The notes: generated by a model not told the origin, from the sequence alone. 54,647 bases of DNA from Bauldia litoralis (GCF_900104485.1 NZ_FMXQ01000001.1:790001-844647); one strand, 5' to 3'. Shown: positions 11,315 to 21,295, numbered from the stretch's first letter. A program made the numbers and translations.

Positions 11315-12259
11315 CTACGGCGAGCGGACGTTAGCCGCTTCGCCGCCGATTTCCAAGCCTATTTTTGCGGCCTTTGGTTTAAGCTGAATTGTTCGCTCGA
11401 TTCCGGCGAAATCGCGATAGCTTTGAGCATCATAGCCGCGTTCGCGGCCCATCTGCAAAACCCGCTCGGCCTGGCCGGCTCCGATCTCGACGAATGCCAT
11501 GCCCTGCGGGGCGAGAATCGCAGCGAGCGAGTCGAAAAGGCCGGGATACACGGCAAGCCCTTCGGCCCCACCGTCAAGTGCAAGATGGGGATCGTGCGCG
11601 CGCACCGCAACCGGCAGGTCCGCCATATCCGCCGCCGCGATATAGGGCGGGTTGGACACGACGATGTCGAATCGCCCTGAGATCGCCGCGCTCCAGTCCC
11701 CGACCAGGAAATGCGCCCGCTCGCCCAGTCCGAGCGCCACCGCGTTTCGCCGGGCGGTGCGCGCCGCGTCCTCGCTGAGGTCGATGCCGATACCGATGGC
11801 GCGCGGCAGTTCGCTGAGCAGCGCCAGCAGGATCGCCCCCGATCCGGTGCCAAGGTCGAGGATGGTCAGCGGCGCCGCGCGCCGCCCCGCGCCATCGAGC
11901 GCCGCCAGCGCCGCCGCGACCAGCGTCTCGGTATCCGGCCGTGGCACCAGCGTCCCGTCCGACAGGGCGAACCGCAGGCTCCAGAATTCCTTTTCGCCGA
12001 GGATCCGCGCCACCGGTACCCCCGCCGCCCGCTTGTCCGCCCAGGCCTCGACGGTCCGTTCGATCGCCGGCGGCACGCTCTCCCGGTCATGCAGCACCAG
12101 ATCGGTCGGGCTGTAGCCGAGGGCATGGCCGACCAGCAGCCGCGCATCGAGATCGGGGGTGGCATCATCCTCCCCCGCGCAGGACGCAGCGAGCTGCGCG
12201 GCGATCCGGCGGCGCAGCGTCGCGACGGTCGCGCCAGCGCCCGCCGCAGGCGGCGTCAC
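11315..12259 (-). CDS. prmC: Peptide chain release factor N5-glutamine methyltransferase
   Basis: Methylates the Gln of the GGQ motif in release factors using S-adenosylmethionine. The 314-aa protein has an N-terminal helical domain, the SAM motif [18 protein letters not shown] and the substrate-Gln-binding signature SNPPYI. It overlaps its substrate gene prfA by 4 bp, a classic coupling. After the usual end near FAGIERTI there is an extension of about 22 residues ([21 protein letters not shown]) that I do not recognise from the family; a frameshift or recombined 3' end could explain it. Confidence 0.95.
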   Translation of the reverse strand: MTPPAAGAGATVATLRRRIAAQLAASCAGEDDATPDLDARLLVGHALGYSPTDLVLHDRESVPPAIERTVEAWADKRAAGVPVARILGEKEFWSLRFALSDGTLVPRPDTETLVAAALAALDGAGRRAAPLTILDLGTGSGAILLALLSELPRAIGIGIDLSEDAARTARRNAVALGLGERAHFLVGDWSAAISGRFDIVVSNPPYIAAADMADLPVAVRAHDPHLALDGGAEGLAVYPGLFDSLAAILAPQGMAFVEIGAGQAERVLQMGRERGYDAQSYRDFAGIERTIQLKPKAAKIGLEIGGEAANVRSP

Positions 12260-13323
12260 GCCGCCTCCTCCGCCGCGAGCAGCGACGCCTGATGGTCGGT
12301 GATCAGCGGCTCGATGACGTCGTCGAGCCCGTCGCCGGCAATCACCTCATCGAGCTTGTAGAGCGTCAGGTTGATGCGGTGGTCCGTCACCCGCCCTTGC
12401 GGGAAATTGTAGGTGCGGATGCGCTCGGACCGGTCGCCGCTGCCGACCTGGACGCGGCGCGCCTCGGCGCGTTCGTCGTCGGCATTCTGGCGCTCGAGGT
12501 CGAACAGCCGGGCGCGCAGCATCTGCATCGCCTGGGCGCGGTTCTGATGCTGCGATCGCGACTGGGCGATAATGATGATTCCTGTCGGAATGTGCAGGAT
12601 GCGAATGCCGGAATCGGTGGTGTTGGCATGCTGGCCGCCGGCGCTGGAAGCCCGCGTCGTGTCGACCCGGATGTCTTCCGGCCGGATCGCGACATCGACC
12701 TCCTCGGCCTCCGGCAGCACCGCGACGGTCGCCGCCGAAGTGTGGATACGGCCGCTCGCCTCGGTCGCCGGAACCCGCTGGACGCGATGGACGCCGGACT
12801 CGAATTTCAGCCGTGCGAAGACGCCCTTGCCGGTGATGTTGGCGATGATTTCCTTGAAGCCGCCGGCGTCGCCCTCGCTCTCCGACAGCACCTCGACCCG
12901 CCAGCCGTGAAGATCGGCATAGCGCTGGTACATCCGGAACAGGTCGCCGGCGAACAGCGCCGCCTCGTCGCCGCCGGTGCCGGCGCGGATCTCGACGATG
13001 GCGCTCTTCTCGTCGGCCGCGTCCTTCGGCAGGAGTAAGAGCCGCACCTCCTCGGTCAACGCCTCGATCCGGGCATCGAGCGCCTCGGCTTCCTCGCGGG
13101 CCATCGCCGCCATTTCCTTGTCGGCCAGCAGCGCCTCGAGGCCCTCGCGCTCGTGCAGCGCCGCCCGCAACGCCGTCACGCCCTCGAAAACCGGCTCGAG
13201 TTCGGCACGCTCGCGACTGAGCTTGACCAGCGTGTCGCTGTCCAGCGGCGTCGACAGCTTCGCGTCGATGACCTCCACGCGGGAGATCAGGGCGTCGATC
13301 TTTTGCTCCGGGATCATGGTCAT
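12256..13323 (-). CDS. prfA: Peptide chain release factor 1
   Basis: Recognises UAA/UAG stop codons and triggers peptide release. At 355 aa it has the usual RF1 length. It shows the GGQ peptidyl-hydrolysis motif in [13 protein letters not shown] and the stop-codon anticodon-like PAT tripeptide in [14 protein letters not shown], which distinguishes RF1 (PxT) from RF2 (SPF). It is followed with a 4-bp overlap by prmC, which modifies it, and preceded by ptsP at 29 bp. Confidence 0.98.
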   Translation of the reverse strand: MTMIPEQKIDALISRVEVIDAKLSTPLDSDTLVKLSRERAELEPVFEGVTALRAALHEREGLEALLADKEMAAMAREEAEALDARIEALTEEVRLLLLPKDAADEKSAIVEIRAGTGGDEAALFAGDLFRMYQRYADLHGWRVEVLSESEGDAGGFKEIIANITGKGVFARLKFESGVHRVQRVPATEASGRIHTSAATVAVLPEAEEVDVAIRPEDIRVDTTRASSAGGQHANTTDSGIRILHIPTGIIIIAQSRSQHQNRAQAMQMLRARLFDLERQNADDERAEARRVQVGSGDRSERIRTYNFPQGRVTDHRINLTLYKLDEVIAGDGLDDVIEPLITDHQASLLAAEEAA

Positions 13324-13352
13324 CGGCTAAGGACGCGCATTCTGTTGTGTCG

Positions 13353-15620
13353 TCAAAAGGGAACATCCTCGGCGACGGCGAAATCGGCCAGCGCGGTGCG
13401 CACGCCGTCCTCGTTGCCCTGATCGTCGAGAAGCGAGCGGATCGTCTCCGACACCTTGCCTGCGTCAAGCGCCATCGCCATCGCCTTGACCGGCCCGACC
13501 GCGGCCGCCGACATCGACAGCGACCGGTAGCCGAGGCCGATAAGCGCCATCGCCATCAGCGGGTTGCCCGCCATCTCGCCGCACAGCGTCACCGGCAGGT
13601 CGGCCTTCTTCGCCGCCTCGACGATCTGCCGCAACGCCCGCAGGAAGGGGCGCGACAGCGGATCGAAGCGCCCGGCAACCATGATGTTGCCGCGGTCGCT
13701 GGCGGTCATGAACTGATGCAGGTCGTTGGAGCCGACCGAAACGAAGTCGACCAGTTTCGACAGGCCGTCGAGCTGCCACAGCATCGACGGCACTTCGATC
13801 ATCGCGCCAATCAGCAGCTCCGACGGGATCTCGTGCCCGTGCCGCTTGAGATGCCCGATCTCGCGATCGATCAGTTCCCGCGTCTCGCGCACCTCCCAGA
13901 GGTCGGTGATCATCGGCAGCATGATCCGCAACTGCCGGCCGGCCGCCGCCTGCAGCAGGGCGCGAAGCTGCATCCGCAACAGTCCCGGACGGTCGAGGCC
14001 GAGGCGGATCGCCCGCCACCCCATCGCCGGGTTCTCTTCCTGCGCGGTCCGCAGATAGGGCAGCACCTTGTCGCCGCCGATATCGAGGGTCCGGAAGGTG
14101 ATCGGGAGCTCGCCGGCGGCTTCCATCACCGTCCCGTAGAAGGCGCGCTGCTCGCCGAGCTTCGGCATCCGCTCGGCGATCATGAACTGGAGTTCGGTGC
14201 GGAACAGACCGATGCCCTCCGCGCCGGATTCCTCCAGGTGCGGCAGGTCGACCAGCAGTCCCGCATTCATCAAGAGCCGGATCCGCTGCCCGTCGCGGGT
14301 CACCGCCGGCTTATCGCGCAGCAGCTGATACTGTTCCTGCCGCTTGGCGCGGAAACGGACCTTCTCGGCATAGGCCGCCTCGACATCGGCGGTCGGGCGG
14401 ATATGCACCTCGCCGGCCAGCCCGTCGACGATCACCGCGTCGCCATTCTCGACCAGCGACAGCACGTTGCTCGCCCGCCCGACCGAGGCAATGCCGAGCG
14501 CCCGGGCGACGATGGTGACGTGGCTGGTCGGTCCGCCTTCCTCCAGCACCAGTCCGCGCACCCGTTCGCGGTCATAGTCGAGGAGTTCGGCCGCGCCCAT
14601 GTTGCGCGCCACGATGATCGCGTCGCGCGGCAATTCCTGCGCCGACGGCCCGTGCGACTTGTTCATCAGCACGCGCAACAGCCGGTTGGCGAGATCGTCG
14701 AAATCGTGGAGGCGGTCGCGGAGGAACGGATCGGTCTGGCGCTGGAGCCGCGCCCGCGTGTCGCTCTGCACCTTCTCGACCGCGGCTTCCGCCGTCAGGC
14801 CGTTGTGGATCGCCTCGTTCATCCGGCGGACCCAGCCCCGATCGTGGGCGAACATCCGGTAGGCTTCGAGCACGTCGCGGTGCTCGCCGGTTTCGGCGAT
14901 GTCGTCCCGCGACAGCATGTCGTCGACGAACAGCCGCAGGCTGGCAATCGCCTGCTCCAGCCGCTGCGCCTCGACCTCGACGTCCTCGGCGATCAGGGCG
15001 GTGACCACGACGCGCGGCTCGTGCAGCACGATATGGCCGAGCCCGACGCCTTCGCACAGGCCGACACCGGTGGTGGTGATCGGCCGCTTGAGGTCGATCA
15101 CGGTGCCGGGCTGCGCCAGCCGCTCCAGTTCGCCGACGGCCAGCATCTCGGCCAGCACCATCGCGGTGGTCTGGAGCGCCTCGACTTCCTCGTCGTAATA
15201 GGTCCGGTGCGTGCGGTTCTGCACGACCAGCACGCCGAGCGTCCGGCCGGCGCGCAGGATCGGCACGCCGAGGAAGGAGGAATAGATTTCCTCGCCCGTC
15301 TCCGGCAGGTAGCGATAGGCCGGGTGCTGCTGGGCATTCGGCAGGTTGAGCGGCCGCGCCTCGGCGGCGATGGTGCCGACCAGGCCCTGCCCGGTCCGCA
15401 GCGCCGCGTGATGAACGGCCTCGGCCTTCAGGCCTTCCGTCGCATAGAGTTCCAGCACGCCATCGGACCGCAGCACATAGACCGAGCAGACCTCGGCCAC
15501 CACGTTGGCCGCGATCTGGGTAACGATCTTGTCTAGCCGTTCCTGCGCGCTGATCGGCTCCGCCATGATTTCGCGCAAGCGGCGGAGCAGGACGCGCGGT
15601 CCGGCGGGGAGGCCCCGCAT
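13353..15620 (-). CDS. ptsP: PTS-Ntr phosphoenolpyruvate-protein phosphotransferase (EI-Ntr)
   Basis: First enzyme of the nitrogen-related phosphotransfer chain, transferring phosphate from PEP to NPr. The 755-aa protein has an N-terminal GAF domain (about 20-165) that senses nitrogen signals such as glutamine in relatives. Next come the EI N-domain, the phospho-His swivel motif GGPTSHVTIVARALGI, and the PEP-binding TIM barrel (FRTELQFM; CGEMAGNPL). The first ATG is kept because the segment GPRVLLRRLREIMAEP before the GAF domain is also seen in relatives. It lies between lysC and prfA, a usual Hyphomicrobiales order. Confidence 0.96.
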   Translation of the reverse strand: MRGLPAGPRVLLRRLREIMAEPISAQERLDKIVTQIAANVVAEVCSVYVLRSDGVLELYATEGLKAEAVHHAALRTGQGLVGTIAAEARPLNLPNAQQHPAYRYLPETGEEIYSSFLGVPILRAGRTLGVLVVQNRTHRTYYDEEVEALQTTAMVLAEMLAVGELERLAQPGTVIDLKRPITTTGVGLCEGVGLGHIVLHEPRVVVTALIAEDVEVEAQRLEQAIASLRLFVDDMLSRDDIAETGEHRDVLEAYRMFAHDRGWVRRMNEAIHNGLTAEAAVEKVQSDTRARLQRQTDPFLRDRLHDFDDLANRLLRVLMNKSHGPSAQELPRDAIIVARNMGAAELLDYDRERVRGLVLEEGGPTSHVTIVARALGIASVGRASNVLSLVENGDAVIVDGLAGEVHIRPTADVEAAYAEKVRFRAKRQEQYQLLRDKPAVTRDGQRIRLLMNAGLLVDLPHLEESGAEGIGLFRTELQFMIAERMPKLGEQRAFYGTVMEAAGELPITFRTLDIGGDKVLPYLRTAQEENPAMGWRAIRLGLDRPGLLRMQLRALLQAAAGRQLRIMLPMITDLWEVRETRELIDREIGHLKRHGHEIPSELLIGAMIEVPSMLWQLDGLSKLVDFVSVGSNDLHQFMTASDRGNIMVAGRFDPLSRPFLRALRQIVEAAKKADLPVTLCGEMAGNPLMAMALIGLGYRSLSMSAAAVGPVKAMAMALDAGKVSETIRSLLDDQGNEDGVRTALADFAVAEDVPF

Positions 15621-15699
15621 GATCCGCTATCCTAGTGGACGTATTGTAGCCGCGGCCGATGCCGTCGGCGGTCTCGCGGACGCTCGAATCCGCGTCCGG

Positions 15700-16953
15700 T
15701 TAATCCTTGTCGAGCCCGTATAGCGAATGCAAAGTCCGTACCGCAAGCTCGGTATACGACGCGTCGATGAGCATCGAGATCTTGATTTCCGACGTGGTGA
15801 TCGCCCGAATGTTGATGCCACGGGTCGCCAGCGCCTCGAAAGCCTGCGCCGCGACACCAGCGTGGCTGCGCATGCCGATGCCGATGACCGAAATCTTGGC
15901 CACGTCGGTGGAGCCTTGAATCGCCTGGTAGCCGACATGGTCGCGCGCCCCTTCGAGAACCGCCTGTGCCCGGTCGAAATCGGCGATCGGCACGGTGAAG
16001 GTAAGATCAGTCAACGATCCATCCTCCGAAATGTTCTGGACGATCATGTCGACGTTGATATTGGCCGTCGACAGCGGCATGAAGACCGCCGCCGCGACGC
16101 CCGGCTTGTCGGCGACCCTGCGCAACGAAATCTGGGCTTCGTCCTTCGAATAGGCGATGCCTGTGACTACCTGTTTTTCCACAATTTCATCCTCGTCACA
16201 GATCAGGGTTCCGGGCGGCTCGGCCGCGTTAATCAGGTCCGGCGACTCCGGATCGGAAAAGCTTGAGCGCACGAAGGTCCGCACGCCGTGGACCATCGCC
16301 ATCTCGACCGAGCGGACCTGCAGCACCTTGGCGCCGAGCGACGCCATTTCCAGCATCTCCTCGTAGGAGATGCGGCTCATTCGCCGGGCCTTGGCGACGA
16401 TCCGCGGATCGGTCGTGTAGACGCCGTCGACATCGGTATAGATGTCGCAACGGTCGGCCCCGACTGCCGCGGCCAGCGCCACCGCGGTGGTGTCCGAGCC
16501 GCCCCGGCCGAAGGTCGAGACCCGGTTGTCGGGCGCGACCCCCTGGAAACCGGCGACAACCGCCACTTGGCCCTGTTCCATCCGCCCGATCATCGTCGAG
16601 CCGTCGATATTGGCGATCCGCGCCGCGCCATGAGCGGAATCGGTCCGGATCGGGATCTGCCAGCCGAGCCACGAGCGGGCGTTGACACCCATGTCCTGAA
16701 GCGTGATTGCCAGCAGCCCGGCGGTGATCTGCTCGCCGGCCGCGACCACCGCGTCATACTCGCGCGCGTCGTGCAGGCGCGAGGCGGCGCGCGTCCATTC
16801 GACGAGCTGGTTCGTCGTCCCGGCCATCGCCGAAACCACGACGGCAACCTGATGACCGGCCGCGACCTCGCGCTTGACGTGGCGCGCGACGTTGCGGATG
16901 CGGTCGATATCGGCGACCGACGTGCCGCCGAACTTCATCACCAACCGTGCCAT
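15700..16953 (-). CDS. lysC: Aspartate kinase
   Basis: Commits aspartate to lysine, threonine and methionine synthesis by phosphorylation. The 417-aa protein has the N-terminal kinase motif MKFGGTSVADIDRIRNVA and catalytic-domain segments GFQGVAPDNRVSTFGRGGSD and DVDGVYTTDPR. Two C-terminal ACT domains (about 265-410) normally bind lysine/threonine for feedback inhibition. It is divergent from ubiG and upstream of ptsP. The start is the only sensible ATG. Confidence 0.98.
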   Translation of the reverse strand: MARLVMKFGGTSVADIDRIRNVARHVKREVAAGHQVAVVVSAMAGTTNQLVEWTRAASRLHDAREYDAVVAAGEQITAGLLAITLQDMGVNARSWLGWQIPIRTDSAHGAARIANIDGSTMIGRMEQGQVAVVAGFQGVAPDNRVSTFGRGGSDTTAVALAAAVGADRCDIYTDVDGVYTTDPRIVAKARRMSRISYEEMLEMASLGAKVLQVRSVEMAMVHGVRTFVRSSFSDPESPDLINAAEPPGTLICDEDEIVEKQVVTGIAYSKDEAQISLRRVADKPGVAAAVFMPLSTANINVDMIVQNISEDGSLTDLTFTVPIADFDRAQAVLEGARDHVGYQAIQGSTDVAKISVIGIGMRSHAGVAAQAFEALATRGINIRAITTSEIKISMLIDASYTELAVRTLHSLYGLDKD

Positions 16954-17091
16954 TGCGCTTCCGCCACCCGTCCTTTGTCGCCGAAAAGGCGCGCCTTCTT
17001 AGCGACTGGCGCGGTTTGCCGCAACGGCCGGCGGTAGGGAGCCCATTTCGAAGTAGCGGAACGACGGCGGATCGCCTAGCGTTCCCGCATC

Positions 17092-17865
17092 ATGCCGACC
17101 GCCTCGACCATCGACCGCGACGAAGTGGCCCGTTTCTCCGCGCTTGCCGGGAAATGGTGGGATCCGGGCGGCCCGATGGCCCCGCTCCACCGGCTGAATC
17201 CGGTCCGCCTCGGCTACATCAAGGCGCAGATCTGCGCCCATTTCGACGGTCCCGGGGCCGGCCAGCGCCGTGATCCGCGCGATGGCCGCGCCCTCGAAGG
17301 CCTGCGCATTCTCGATATCGGCTGCGGCGCCGGTCTCGTTTGCGAGCCGCTGGCCCGGATGGGCGCCGGGGTCACCGGCATCGATCCTTCGGACGAGAAT
17401 ATCGCCGTCGCCAGCCACCATGCCGCCGAATCCGGCCTCTCCATCGATTACCGCGCCACCACCGCCGAGGCGCTGATCGGCGCGATCGAGCCTTGTGACG
17501 TCGTCCTGGCGCTTGAGGTGGTCGAGCATGTCGCCGATGTCCGCCTGTTCATCGAATCCGCCGCCGCCCTGGTGCGGCCGGGCGGCCTCGTCATCGCCTC
17601 GACCATCAACCGCACCTTCAAGGCCCTGGCTTTCGCCATCATCGGCGCCGAATACGTCCTGCGCTGGCTGCCGCGCGGCACCCACTCCTACGACAAGCTG
17701 GTCACCCCGGACGAACTCGGCGGCGCCTTCCGCGCCGCCGGCCTGACCCGCCGCGACGAAACCGGCGTCGTCTATGTGCCGATCGCCGATCGCTGGCAGC
17801 TCTCCGACGACACCGACGTCAACTACATGATGGTCGCCGGCAAGCCGGTGGCGCCCGCAGCCTAA
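17092..17865 (+). CDS. ubiG: 3-demethylubiquinol/2-polyprenyl-6-hydroxyphenol O-methyltransferase
   Basis: Performs both O-methylations in ubiquinone synthesis. The 257-aa protein has the UbiG start [22 protein letters not shown], the SAM-binding [31 protein letters not shown], and the membrane-association region near [15 protein letters not shown]. It diverges from lysC. Its stop overlaps that of the convergent VOC gene by 3 bases (stops share 17863-17864). Confidence 0.97.
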   Translation: MPTASTIDRDEVARFSALAGKWWDPGGPMAPLHRLNPVRLGYIKAQICAHFDGPGAGQRRDPRDGRALEGLRILDIGCGAGLVCEPLARMGAGVTGIDPSDENIAVASHHAAESGLSIDYRATTAEALIGAIEPCDVVLALEVVEHVADVRLFIESAAALVRPGGLVIASTINRTFKALAFAIIGAEYVLRWLPRGTHSYDKLVTPDELGGAFRAAGLTRRDETGVVYVPIADRWQLSDDTDVNYMMVAGKPVAPAA

Positions 17866-18209
17866 CCCGACTGCTTGGTCCACACCGCCAGTTCGTTGCC
17901 GCCCGGTTCGCGAAACTGAAAGCGCCGCCCGCCGGGAAAATCGAATTGCGGGCGGGTGATCTCCGCCCCGGCTGCCGTCACCGCGGCTTCGGCCGCGTCG
18001 AGGTCGTCGGCATAGAGAATCGCCAGCGGCGCCGACGGCTCGCCCTCGGCCTGTTCGATCCCGCCATCGAGTCCGGCATTGTCGATCGCCGCATAGGATG
18101 GCCCGTAACTGGTGAAGGTCCAGCCGAACGCCGCTTCGAAGAAGGCCTGGCTGCGGACGATGTCACGGCTGGAAAACTCGAGATAGTCGATTGGCAATCG
18201 CGCAGGCAT
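17862..18209 (-). CDS. VOC (glyoxalase/bleomycin-resistance fold) protein
   Basis: Small single VOC domain of 115 aa with the two beta-alpha-beta-beta-beta modules. It starts [24 protein letters not shown] and ends [14 protein letters not shown]. Putative metal ligands are Glu in YLEF and Glu in GNELAVW; the His usually seen in strand 1 of glyoxalase I is missing, so it is probably not a glyoxalase I. Substrate unknown. ATG at 18209 is preferred to the GTG one codon earlier. Confidence 0.85.
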   Translation of the reverse strand: MPARLPIDYLEFSSRDIVRSQAFFEAAFGWTFTSYGPSYAAIDNAGLDGGIEQAEGEPSAPLAILYADDLDAAEAAVTAAGAEITRPQFDFPGGRRFQFREPGGNELAVWTKQSG

Positions 18210-18252
18210 CACCTGTCCTCCCGAATTTGTTCGCTTTTTGTTCTCTATATCG

Positions 18253-18282
18253 CGCCGCGCCCCCGGTGAAAAGGGCGCGGCG
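18253..18282. terminator. GC-rich hairpin downstream of SDR gene
   Basis: Perfect 10-bp inverted repeat cgccgcgccc / gggcgcggcg with a 10-nt loop, 23 bp after the SDR stop. A run of five A (T on the minus strand) lies on the SDR-proximal side rather than after the hairpin, so it is not a textbook intrinsic terminator. It could be a rho-assisted stop or an mRNA 3'-end stabiliser. Confidence 0.4.
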
Positions 18283-18305
18283 AAAAAGCCTGGGGACCGT
18301 CCGCC

Positions 18306-18971
18306 CTACCAGGGCAGTTCGTGGCCCTCGGCATGGATGAACTTGCCGGTCGCTTCCAGCGTCATGTCGTCGATCCGCGCCACCATGCGGGCGGCGGCGT
18401 CTTCCGGCTCGACCCCGCCCGGCACGTTGCCCAGCATGTCGGTCTTGACCATGCCGGGATGCAACAGCATCACCGCGATGCCGCGCGGCTCGAGGTCGAG
18501 CGCCAGCCCGACGCCGGCCATGTTCACCGCCGCCTTCGACATCCGGTAGCCATAGGCGCCGCCGGACCCGTTGTCGCCGATCGACCCGCTTCGGCTGGTG
18601 ACGATCGCCACCTTGGCGCCCTCCTTCAGCCGCGGCAGCATAGCGCGCGTGATGCGGAGAGGCCCAAGCGTATTGACCTCGAACTGACGCCGGATGCGGT
18701 CCCAGTTGAGGTCTTCGAGCGTCTCGGACGTTGCGATGCCGGCATTGGCGATCAGCACGTCGACGGAGTTCTCGCCAAGCGAGTCGGCGAAGCGCTGCAC
18801 CGCCGCGTCGTCGGTCAGTTCGACCCCCTCATGCACTTCGGCGCCGAGCGCATCAAGGTCGGCGGAGGTGACGCGGACCGCCGCGACGACCTCGTCGCCC
18901 CGCGCGACATAGGCGCGGGCAAGCGCAAGTCCGATTCCACGATTGGCTCCAGTAATGACGATGCGTGCCAT
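18306..18971 (-). CDS. Short-chain dehydrogenase/reductase
   Basis: NAD(P)-dependent classical SDR of 221 aa. The Rossmann motif is TGANRGIGLALARA, followed by NAG in LIANAGIAT, the catalytic Ser near VTSRSGSIG and the YxxxK motif YGYRMSKAA. The sequence resembles the C-factor/sniffer-like group of carbonyl reductases. ATG at 18971 is chosen because it immediately precedes the nucleotide-binding strand; the frame stays open upstream but that part overlaps the DUF1178 gene. Substrate unknown. Confidence 0.92.
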   Translation of the reverse strand: MARIVITGANRGIGLALARAYVARGDEVVAAVRVTSADLDALGAEVHEGVELTDDAAVQRFADSLGENSVDVLIANAGIATSETLEDLNWDRIRRQFEVNTLGPLRITRAMLPRLKEGAKVAIVTSRSGSIGDNGSGGAYGYRMSKAAVNMAGVGLALDLEPRGIAVMLLHPGMVKTDMLGNVPGGVEPEDAAARMVARIDDMTLEATGKFIHAEGHELPW

Positions 18972-19009
18972 GAAGGCGGCTCCCCTGTTTCGTTCCTGTG
19001 TATGAATGC

Positions 19010-19495
19010 TCAGTTCTGGTCTTCGGGGAGTGACGGCAACGGGTAGAAGTCGATCCCCTCCTCGGCCAGCGCCTTGGCGTCCTCGCTGGTCGCCTCGCCG
19101 TAGATGCCGCGCGGCTCGACTTCCTGGTGGTGGATCTTCCGCGCCTCCTCGGCGAAGCGGTTGCCGACATAGTCGGCTCGCTCGGTCACCTTCTGGCGAA
19201 GCTCGCGGATCGCGCTGCGCAACGCCCGCTCGCGCGGGTCCGACGTCGCAAGCTGCACGTTTTCGTCGGCGGCCGGCGCCGCCTCCCGCCCGGCATCGAC
19301 CTTGACGATATCCATGCCCCGCGTCCTGGGCGAGCGTGCCACCGCCGGCGCCATCAGCGCTTTCTCGACCCGCGTCGAGCCGCAGACCGCGCAATTGACC
19401 GCCTTCTCGCCCGCCAGCCGGTCGTAGTCGTCGCCGGACCGGAACCAGGCCTCGAACTCGTGGTCTTTCTCGCAACGCAGGGCAAATCGGATCAT
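19010..19495 (-). CDS. DUF1178 protein
   Basis: Conserved alpha/betaproteobacterial protein of unknown function, 161 aa. The start MIRFALRCEKDHEFEAWFRSG and the CAVCGS knuckle at about 35-40 are diagnostic. Cys8 with the CxxC pair suggests a small metal site. The C-terminal block REIRGIYGEA is typical in kind, written here as EPRGIYGEATSEDAKALAEEG. It is 9 bp downstream of the nitrilase-like gene, its usual partner. Confidence 0.93.
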   Translation of the reverse strand: MIRFALRCEKDHEFEAWFRSGDDYDRLAGEKAVNCAVCGSTRVEKALMAPAVARSPRTRGMDIVKVDAGREAAPAADENVQLATSDPRERALRSAIRELRQKVTERADYVGNRFAEEARKIHHQEVEPRGIYGEATSEDAKALAEEGIDFYPLPSLPEDQN

Positions 19496-19504
19496 GCGAT
19501 GTCC

Positions 19505-20353
19505 TCAGGCGGTCTCGAGTTCCGCGGCTGTGCCGGGAAGTTCATAGGGCGGATCGCTGGCAAGCGCCGGAATCCGCTGGCGCGCCGCAGCGCTCGCCGC
19601 CGGATCGATATCGGCGAGGATGACATCGGGATCGGTGCCGGCTTCCGCAAGGATCCGCCCCCAGGGGTCGACGATGATGCTGTGGCCGTAGGTGTCGCGA
19701 CCGTCGTCGTGGTGTCCCCCTTGCGCCGCTGCGATCACGAAGGAGCCGGTCTCGATCGCCCGCGCCCGCATCAGGATGTGCCAGTGCGCCTCGCCGGTCG
19801 TCCTGGTGAAGGCCGCCGGGATCGCCAGCGCCGCCGCGCCATGGGTCGCCAGCGTGTGGAACAGGTTGGGGAAGCGAACGTCGTAGCAGATCGACAGGCC
19901 GAGCCGCAGCCATGGCAGGTCGGCGATAACAGCCGCCTCGCCGCGCCGGTAGAGGCGGGACTCGCGGTAGCTCTCGCCATTCGCCAGGTCGACATCGAAC
20001 ATGTGGATCTTGTCGTAGCGGGCGACGATGCCGCCGTCCGGCCCGATCAGGAAAGCGCGGTTGGCGACCGAGGTCGGGCCGAGCTTGATCGCCATCGAGC
20101 CGATATGGACATGGATGCCGAGTTCCCTGGCCAGCGCCCGGAAACGCGCCAGGGAGGGATCGTCCGCCTCGGCCGAGATGCTGGCGAGCAGGCGCTCGCG
20201 ATCCATGCAGAGGATCGTCGTCATTTCCGGCGTCAGCGCATAGTCGGCGCCCGCCGACGCCGCCGCGCGGATCAGGCGCTCCGCCTCATCCGTGTTCGCC
20301 TCGACCGAGAAGCCGCTGCGCATCTGAATCGCCGCTGCGCGGAAGCCAGCCAT
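19505..20353 (-). CDS. Carbon-nitrogen hydrolase, Nit2/NitFhit-type
   Basis: Nitrilase-superfamily amidase of 282 aa. The catalytic triad is visible: Glu43 in LTPEMTT, Lys in YDKIHMFD, Cys in LSICYDVRFP. The close relatives Nit1/Nit2 remove deaminated glutathione or hydrolyse omega-amides such as 2-oxoglutaramate; which applies here is not decidable. ATG at 20353 is at the conserved N-terminus. The frame is open further upstream but that part lies antisense-free inside comF and is not coding. Coupled closely to DUF1178. Confidence 0.93.
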   Translation of the reverse strand: MAGFRAAAIQMRSGFSVEANTDEAERLIRAAASAGADYALTPEMTTILCMDRERLLASISAEADDPSLARFRALARELGIHVHIGSMAIKLGPTSVANRAFLIGPDGGIVARYDKIHMFDVDLANGESYRESRLYRRGEAAVIADLPWLRLGLSICYDVRFPNLFHTLATHGAAALAIPAAFTRTTGEAHWHILMRARAIETGSFVIAAAQGGHHDDGRDTYGHSIIVDPWGRILAEAGTDPDVILADIDPAASAAARQRIPALASDPPYELPGTAAELETA

Positions 20354-20388
20354 GATCGCTCTCCTTGTCCGGATGCACAGGATATCGG

Positions 20389-21183
20389 TCAGATGCCGTC
20401 GCGGACAACCCGCGCAAAGACCAGCACGTCGACGCCGCTCGCCCCGGCCCGCAGCAGCGCCCGCGTCACCGCCCGCGCCGTCGCGCCCGTCGTATAGACA
20501 TCGTCGACCAGCAGCACCCGCCGCCCGGCGACGATCGGCTTGTAGTCGGCCGGCACCTGGAAGGCGCCGCGCACGTTGCGGTCGCGTTCGTTGGCCGACA
20601 GTCCCACTTGCTGCGCCGTCGCCCGCACCCGTTTCAGCGCCATCGGCACGAACGGCTTGTCGGCCGAGGCCGCGACGACCGCGGCCAGCGCCGCCGACTG
20701 GTTGAACCGCCTCAGCCACAAGCGCCAGCGATGCAGCGGCACCGGCAGGATGAAATCGGCCTCGGCGATCACATCGCCGCCGGCCCGCGCCATCCACGCG
20801 CCCATCCAGCGGGCGAGTTCCGTGCGGTCGCGATATTTCAGCCCGTGCACCAGCGACCGGGCGACCGTATCGAAACGCGCCACGGCGCGCAGGCGATCGA
20901 AGGGCGGCGGTTCGGCAATCGCTTCCGCCGACAGCGCATTCGGCCCGAGGTCATAGGCGAAGGGCAGGCCGAGCCGGGCGCAATAAGGCTTCTCGATCAG
21001 CCGCAATTCGCCCCAGCAGACCGGGCAGAGGCCGCCGAGACGCGAGACGTGGCGTTGGCAGGAAAGGCATTGCGCCGGCAGCGCCAGGTCGGCGACGGTC
21101 GAAGCCGCCGCGCGGATCGGGCTGCCCCAGGACCGCGTCGGCGGTCGCCGGACCGGCGGCCGCGTATGAATGTTTCTCTCCAT
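20389..21183 (-). CDS. ComF-family phosphoribosyltransferase-like protein
   Basis: ComF family, 264 aa from the ATG at 21183 (a TTG at 21192 would add 3 residues). The N-terminal four-Cys zinc ribbon is CLSC...CPVCW. The C-terminal type I phosphoribosyltransferase fold has the PRPP loop VLLVDDVYTTGATA and PVPLHRWRLWLRRFNQSA. Homologues are linked to DNA uptake and processing (ComFC), but in alphaproteobacteria the role is unproven. It is divergent from the methyltransferase gene, a common arrangement here. Confidence 0.93.
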   Translation of the reverse strand: MERNIHTRPPVRRPPTRSWGSPIRAAASTVADLALPAQCLSCQRHVSRLGGLCPVCWGELRLIEKPYCARLGLPFAYDLGPNALSAEAIAEPPPFDRLRAVARFDTVARSLVHGLKYRDRTELARWMGAWMARAGGDVIAEADFILPVPLHRWRLWLRRFNQSAALAAVVAASADKPFVPMALKRVRATAQQVGLSANERDRNVRGAFQVPADYKPIVAGRRVLLVDDVYTTGATARAVTRALLRAGASGVDVLVFARVVRDGI

Positions 21184-21295
21184 TGCGGCCAATTTAGCGC
21201 CCCGACAATGGCAGAGTCATGGACTGTTTTCGATCCGCGTCGAATTTGCCGCCGGCGCTTTTGACGCGCCGGCCGAGCCGGCCCATAACCGCGCC

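Noticed and set aside
11189-11680. Plus-strand open frame of 163 codons beside prmC
   Set aside because: Most of it is antisense to prmC; only the first 40 codons are free and they match nothing I know.
13347-15536. Open frame of 729 codons opposite ptsP
   Set aside because: Antisense shadow of a G+C-rich gene: Arg/His/Asp-rich translation, no motif, while ptsP is complete on the other strand. Similar shadows oppose clpB (6432-8828), TIGR02302 (45565-47967) and the ABC operon (3488-5605).
18972-19475. Long N-terminal extension of the SDR frame
   Set aside because: Overlaps the DUF1178 gene in another frame; the Rossmann fold begins at the ATG at 18971.
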